Source: Liquidambar formosana (lineage: Eukaryota > Streptophyta > Magnoliopsida > Saxifragales > Altingiaceae). From it: DNA of 64,000 nt. The position numbers and the translations under genes were made by a program. Below are positions 59,471-64,000 of the stretch, piece after piece. The DNA lies in assembly GCA_039720395.1 (NCBI GenBank), contig CM077831.1, forward strand, positions 10,776,333-10,840,332, in the 5' to 3' direction. A model generated the notes under the pieces. The model made no database searches, was not told the origin of the DNA, and was given only the letters and a program-made list of their open reading frames with translations. The stretch's first letter is position 1, and each line of letters starts with the position of its first letter.

Positions 59471-60195
59471 AGGAGAAGGGAAAAGCTAGAGCCAAAGGAA
59501 GGGTGTCAGACATTAAGATTTCACCATATAGGCCAACTTTGAACAGCTATTTATCAAGGGGGGGATGACTTCTTGTACTGTGGGTTCCCAGACCCAATGT
59601 TCAACGACAACCAAGATCAGAGTCCCAGGGTTCGAGATTTTCTTCACCGAGTGGTATCCAATCACTGCTGAAATGGTGGATGATGAAGCCATAGATGACA
59701 ACTATTGGGAGAAGAAGGAAAAAGATTGGGTGCATATGGATTCTGATACCATAGTCACTATGTTCCAAGACATGGTTCTTACTATGGGGTTTGAATGTGT
59801 ACAAGAGTTGGAAAAGGATAAACCATCACGCCATTGTACTTTTTACCTAAGTTCTGATCTAGCTTTAGCAAATAAAGATTTTTGTGATAAGTACTTTACA
59901 GAAGGGCTAAATCCTCAAAGCTTGACAAGTTGGTACAACTCTATGGGTAGGAAAAGAAAAGATTGGGTAGAACATGTGGTTCTGAGACTATAATCGCCTT
60001 GTTCCAAGATATGGTTCTTACTTTGGGAGAATCAACAGTAGAAGATTGCTAGGATTCATCAGTTCACCTTGTAACCATGCCACTTCATAATTGGTACCTA
60101 GAGAATGGCGCCATTGTCGAGATCCTTGAGGAGGAAGATCAGTGACTACTGATAGAGCTTGTAGGTTCCTTAGTCAGAGTCTTTCCTGTAAGGAG
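59471..60195 (+). pseudogene. gag-pro: Tat gag-protease C-terminal fragment (+ strand)
   Basis: Matches the part after the protease in Tat-2 and Tat-3: RVPGFEIFFTEWYPITAEMVD, then VTMFQDMVLT, followed by the Tat-1-type block FTEGLNPQSLTSWYNS, a second FQDMVLT and finally LHNWYLENGAIVEILEEED. It therefore carries both C-terminal modules that are found singly in the other copies. Frameshifts and stops are present. The gag-pol intron donor GTAGGT is kept at 60161-60166. It starts at the gap and ends at a Copia-like LTR. Confidence 0.82.
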
Positions 60196-60198
60196 TGA

Positions 60199-61533
60199 TG
60201 TAGAGAAAAACTACGCAGCGGAAGTGTATAATAAACAAAAACATATACAATCCTTAAAGCCATGAATTGATTGTGGTTCATACAAAACCATTAAAACCCT
60301 AACTAGAAGAAGGGTTAGGGCACATACAGTTGATTTAAATCTTCAAATTCCAAGCTCTTGAATTTCTGGATAGCAACAAATAATCCTTGAATGAGCAACT
60401 ACGAGCACCACAGTGCACTGCCTCTGCTATCCACACCTATAGCAAAGCTAGCAAAAGCCTTGTTGCTTCTAGTTCTCCTTAGGTTTTGCTAGAGAAGGAG
60501 AAGCAGAAGAGAGAAAAGAGAGAGGCTCCTCAATAGGTTTGGCCAAGGGAGAGGAATAGAAGTGAATTGCATTGTATCTAAGGCACATGCTAGTGGCCTA
60601 TATAGACACCAAGGAGGGCTGGCCAAGGGAGGAAACACTTTATGTGGGAGTGCAATTCCAATAAATTGCACAATAACCCCTCCTATTTACATCCAATGCA
60701 AGTATGGCCTCCAATGAACTATTTTATGCACTCTTGCCCTTTTTCTCACAACTTTAAAGTCCCTCTTTGCATCTTTGGTGTGTGAATTGGGTTCACAACA
60801 TTTAGTAGTAGGTAGGGGCACTCAATGTCACATGGAGTGCCCAATGGAACACTTTCCATTAAGGGTCTAATTGGAACACCTTCCAATTCCCTAATTGATT
60901 ATAACTCACTTATATCAATTAGGGCTTCTACTAACCATGAGTAACATCTAGCAATGGCTCATGGTGTGGTCCTAAATGAGGTAAATAATTATCGAACAAT
61001 GAACTTTAGTTATAGCTTAAGGTTACAATTATATCCTTCCATCATACACAATGTCTCTATTTGAACTAATAGGACATGGAAGTCTGTCAAGTCCCTAGTT
61101 CAATACATTTTGAACCTACCCAAAATATCAACTCATAAGATGCATCATGAAAACCCTTTTCCATGATCATCATCATACTGTGGCCACAGATTCACATGAG
61201 TTATATTTATGAGTGTTCTTACGAGAACATTCTCTCCCTATTACTAGAAGTGATGGATCCCTTATTGATCACACACATGCCTTCACACATGTAACAGTAG
61301 AGCCAATGAAACACCCTTTCAAACCCCATAGGGATAAATAGTTAGTGCTATCAAACTTCTAAAGCTCCATGCATAAGACAACTGTGATGCCTTAGGTCTA
61401 AGGATTACTTGTACCACTGCAACTATGAGAAACTGATTGACAGGTAGGTAAAACTCCATTCAGTTGATCTTATGACTTTGGTCACATTTAGTGTACTTGT
61501 TTATACAACAAGCACCCACATGTTGGTTATAGT
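60199..61533 (-). repeat. Diverged Copia LTR, cut by a Tat LTR
   Basis: Collinear with the Copia LTR at 26850-28503 (shared landmarks: AATTGCACAATAACCCCT, CATGGAAGTCTGTCAAGTCC, GATTACTTGTACCACT) but much diverged. The start is uncertain (TGTAGAG at 60199 or TGATG at 60196). It is interrupted at 61533; the remaining end is not in the window. Confidence 0.78.
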
Positions 61534-64000
61534 TGTGAACCCCGGAATTGGGCCACAAGGGATTGAAAGAAAATGGATTTGAAAAAGAAAAGGAAAGGAG
61601 TCGCCACCTTATTTTTAAAGGAAACAAGGAAAACCCTAAAAATCAGGTTGTTTTAGGAAAACAATTTGAATGACTCCATAAAAAAAGGAAAGGCAAAAAC
61701 CAATCTTTTGAAAACCAAAGAAATCGGGGATTCGGAGGCTAAGTTATGACATGGGAAGGTTCTAGGCAAAGCCTATAGGCACCCATGTCACTCTTTCGGT
61801 CTCTCAGTTCATTTGGGCTAAATTAAGATCTTTCCCATACAAAAATCAGCAAGTATATCATCACAAGAATTGTATGCATATCATATATTTCATTCATCCA
61901 TCCATGCATAATAAGCACATAAAACAGAAAATAAAGAAGAACAAAACAAAACAAAAAGAAGCCTAGGATGCTTGGATCCTAGAACGGACTGAGCCTCACG
62001 AAGAGCGCCTACGTACCATGCAACGAAATACATGGATCAAAGTCCACGTAGTTCGATTAGAACTAAGGTTAAGACTTAATACAAACCTATGGTTAAAACC
62101 CTAGGTTTCCTTATTTGATCAAAGAGTTGAATTTGATAGAGAGTTTGATTTTAGAAAGAACTCCACAAATGGAAACTTTAATAAAAACCAGAATTTTATT
62201 TATGAAGGAAACCTTGATTTAACCATAGACTTGTATTAAAAATTAACCCTAGATAGGGAGAAGAGAATGAGGTTAAGAAGAAAGGTGAATTGGGGCACCT
62301 TCACACCCACTTACCTGAGCGCAATTAGCTCCAAGCATTTAGCCATTTCAGACATAAGCCAGCCCTATTTGCCATAGGACAAATACCACACCTATTTGCA
62401 CCCTTACAAGTGCTCAAAACCATGCAAAAACACTAACATGCAAATCTGGACAGAATAGTATTATGACCTAAAATCATCCACTAAGCATGCCAATAGCAAA
62501 AACAGCGAACAATAATAAGTCCTAACATATTCCTAGAACCATATCATGCATAAAAACCCTAAAACATACTAACATGCATGCAAAACTATCATGTTACTCC
62601 ATATGAAAAACATATACAGCAAACCGAAGAAAAACCAAATAAAAAAGTCTACTTTATCATGCTATATGAAAACAAACACAAAACAATAACTCTAAAACCC
62701 TAAACTCACAAATATGCTTAAAAACTCACAAGACATACTTTAATCATGCTAAAACCAAACTAAACAGAAATTATATCATGCATATTAACTAACTAAAGCA
62801 ATATAACATGATGAAAATCCTAACTCTAACATGCAATGACACTAATCCTAGCACAAGGACAAACAGGAGCACAAGAATCATAACTATGCATTAAAAACCT
62901 AAAGGACAGCCCTAAAGCATGCTAAACAGTAGATAAAAAATAGATATTCCATGTATATTAACTAGCTAGAGTGTTAATACATGATAAAAAAGTTACCTTT
63001 AACATGCAATAAGCCTAACCCATATGAAAACCTAGTTTAAGCTTGAATAGAGAAGGAGAATACCTTATTCTCTCTCAAACACTCAAGTATTAATGCATAA
63101 AGTGGCTCCCCTTGTGTTTGTAATTGTTCGTGGCTCCTCAGGTCTTTAGAGTGAATCAAACCAACACGAATCCTCCTCTTTGTCAAAGTGGTATCACAGC
63201 AAAGAGATCAAAACTCACTCAACTTTGAAAAGAAATAGAAAACAAAAAGAGAACAAGAGAAAAGAAAAGTGATTTTCGTCACTTTGCAGCAGCAGCAACT
63301 TCAATCGCGTTTTTGGGTATGAAAACGTTGGATTTGGACAAAGCTTGTGAAATACAAAGTTGTAGAGAATTGAATTATCTTTCTAACAAGACCAATTGCA
63401 TCAAAGTCTGACTTCGGATGAAAACGTTATGATTAAAATACGACTGCTGGTTTTCAGAAAATCTGCTGCTGAATTATGACGAATTTCACTCCCTCCAAAC
63501 CCTCTTCTCCTCCCCCTTGTTTAAAGACATTAAGAGAGTATTTATAGCTGAAATCTGGAGTTTCCCTTTCCTTCCTGGATTAGGTTTCCTTGGAGAATAA
63601 TCAAAAGGTATTTTATAATGATAAAAGACTTCTAATCTGAATAGGAAAAGGAAATTGTCTTTTATAAAAATTGGGAGACTGACCGCTAACACGCATGCAC
63701 ATGTATCGTATGTGCGTACACACACTCATCACATACGTACACGTGTTAGTGTCATGATAAAAATGGCTAATTTAATAAAATAATTTTCTTTTCATTTTAA
63801 CCAAAAATCTCATGCTGTGATTCGCACTAATTCTTCAAGGATAATCCGTAAATAACCACACTAAACTCATCATCAGGCCATATCAAAATTGAACTTCATG
63901 AAACACTTTTGAGGGTAAAATGATGACTAATGAAAGTCAATTTGAAAAGATTTGGTTGGTAATTGTGAGTCAATTTAGAGCTAACCCAAGGAAGGGTCAA
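61534..64000 (-). repeat. Tat-1-type LTR, third copy (runs off the window)
   Basis: Starts TGTGAACCCCGG and follows the Tat-1 LTR to the end of the window, including the replaced promoter segment and the inverted repeat at 63686-63749. The first 1.2 kb has many one-base gaps and insertions, often in base runs. Left flank ATAGT would be the target duplication. Whether it is 3' LTR or solo is not visible. Confidence 0.9.

Overview
This window is plant nuclear DNA, most likely from a eudicot and probably pericentromeric or other repeat-rich heterochromatin. Evidence: Ty3/Gypsy elements of the Tat (Ogre-like) lineage with a second, archaeal-type RNase H and a tRNA-Arg primer site; a Ty1/Copia element with the tRNA-iMet primer site; a Plant Mobile Domain (PMD) pseudogene with GT-AG introns; LTRs of 1.6 to 3.2 kb. 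I see no intact cellular gene. There is one 100-base assembly gap (59371-59470). Species cannot be told from the sequence alone.

Layout. Nearly all the DNA is nested LTR retrotransposons. The oldest visible layer is a Tat LTR on the + strand (LTR5: 50171-50806, 52458-52747, 55996-56198; its start lies left of the window). Tat-3 (minus; 41654-50170) sits inside LTR5. Tat-2 (minus; 17609-41653) sits inside the reverse transcriptase of Tat-3. Tat-2 is itself split by a nearly new Copia element (26850-36860, target duplication GTATT, LTRs about 1 base apart) and, in its 3' part, by a +-strand Tat LTR (LTR4: 1-71 and 17168-17608). LTR4 holds the complete, young Tat-1 (minus; 72-17162, target duplication CAAGC, LTRs about 0.5% apart). 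LTR5 also holds a solo Copia LTR (50807-52457), a solo Tat LTR (52748-55995) and a minus-strand Tat LTR (56199-56639), which was hit by a probable chromovirus-type Gypsy LTR (56640-59293). After the gap come a +-strand Tat gag piece, a diverged Copia LTR (60199-61533) and another Tat-1-type LTR (61534-64000).

How the parts work. Each Tat element reads LTR, tRNA-Arg primer site, leader, gag-protease, a short candidate intron, pol (RT, RNase H, archaeal-type RNase H, integrase), then a 3' zone with an antisense gene that has its own TATA box, then the 3' LTR. In Tat-2 that zone also carries an antisense, intron-bearing PMD pseudogene. In Tat-1 it carries an array of tandem hairpins. Pol is broken in all three Tat elements, and the Copia gag-pol has two stops and an apparently shortened gag, so the younger elements were probably moved by proteins supplied in trans.

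Most notable: the hairpin array with paired stem changes in Tat-1; a GC-rich palindrome of about 60-80 bp shared by LTR promoters and the antisense-gene promoters; a phase-matched Ogre-type intron; the antisense PMD gene in a retrotransposon; and replacement of the promoter segment in the Tat-1 LTR type.
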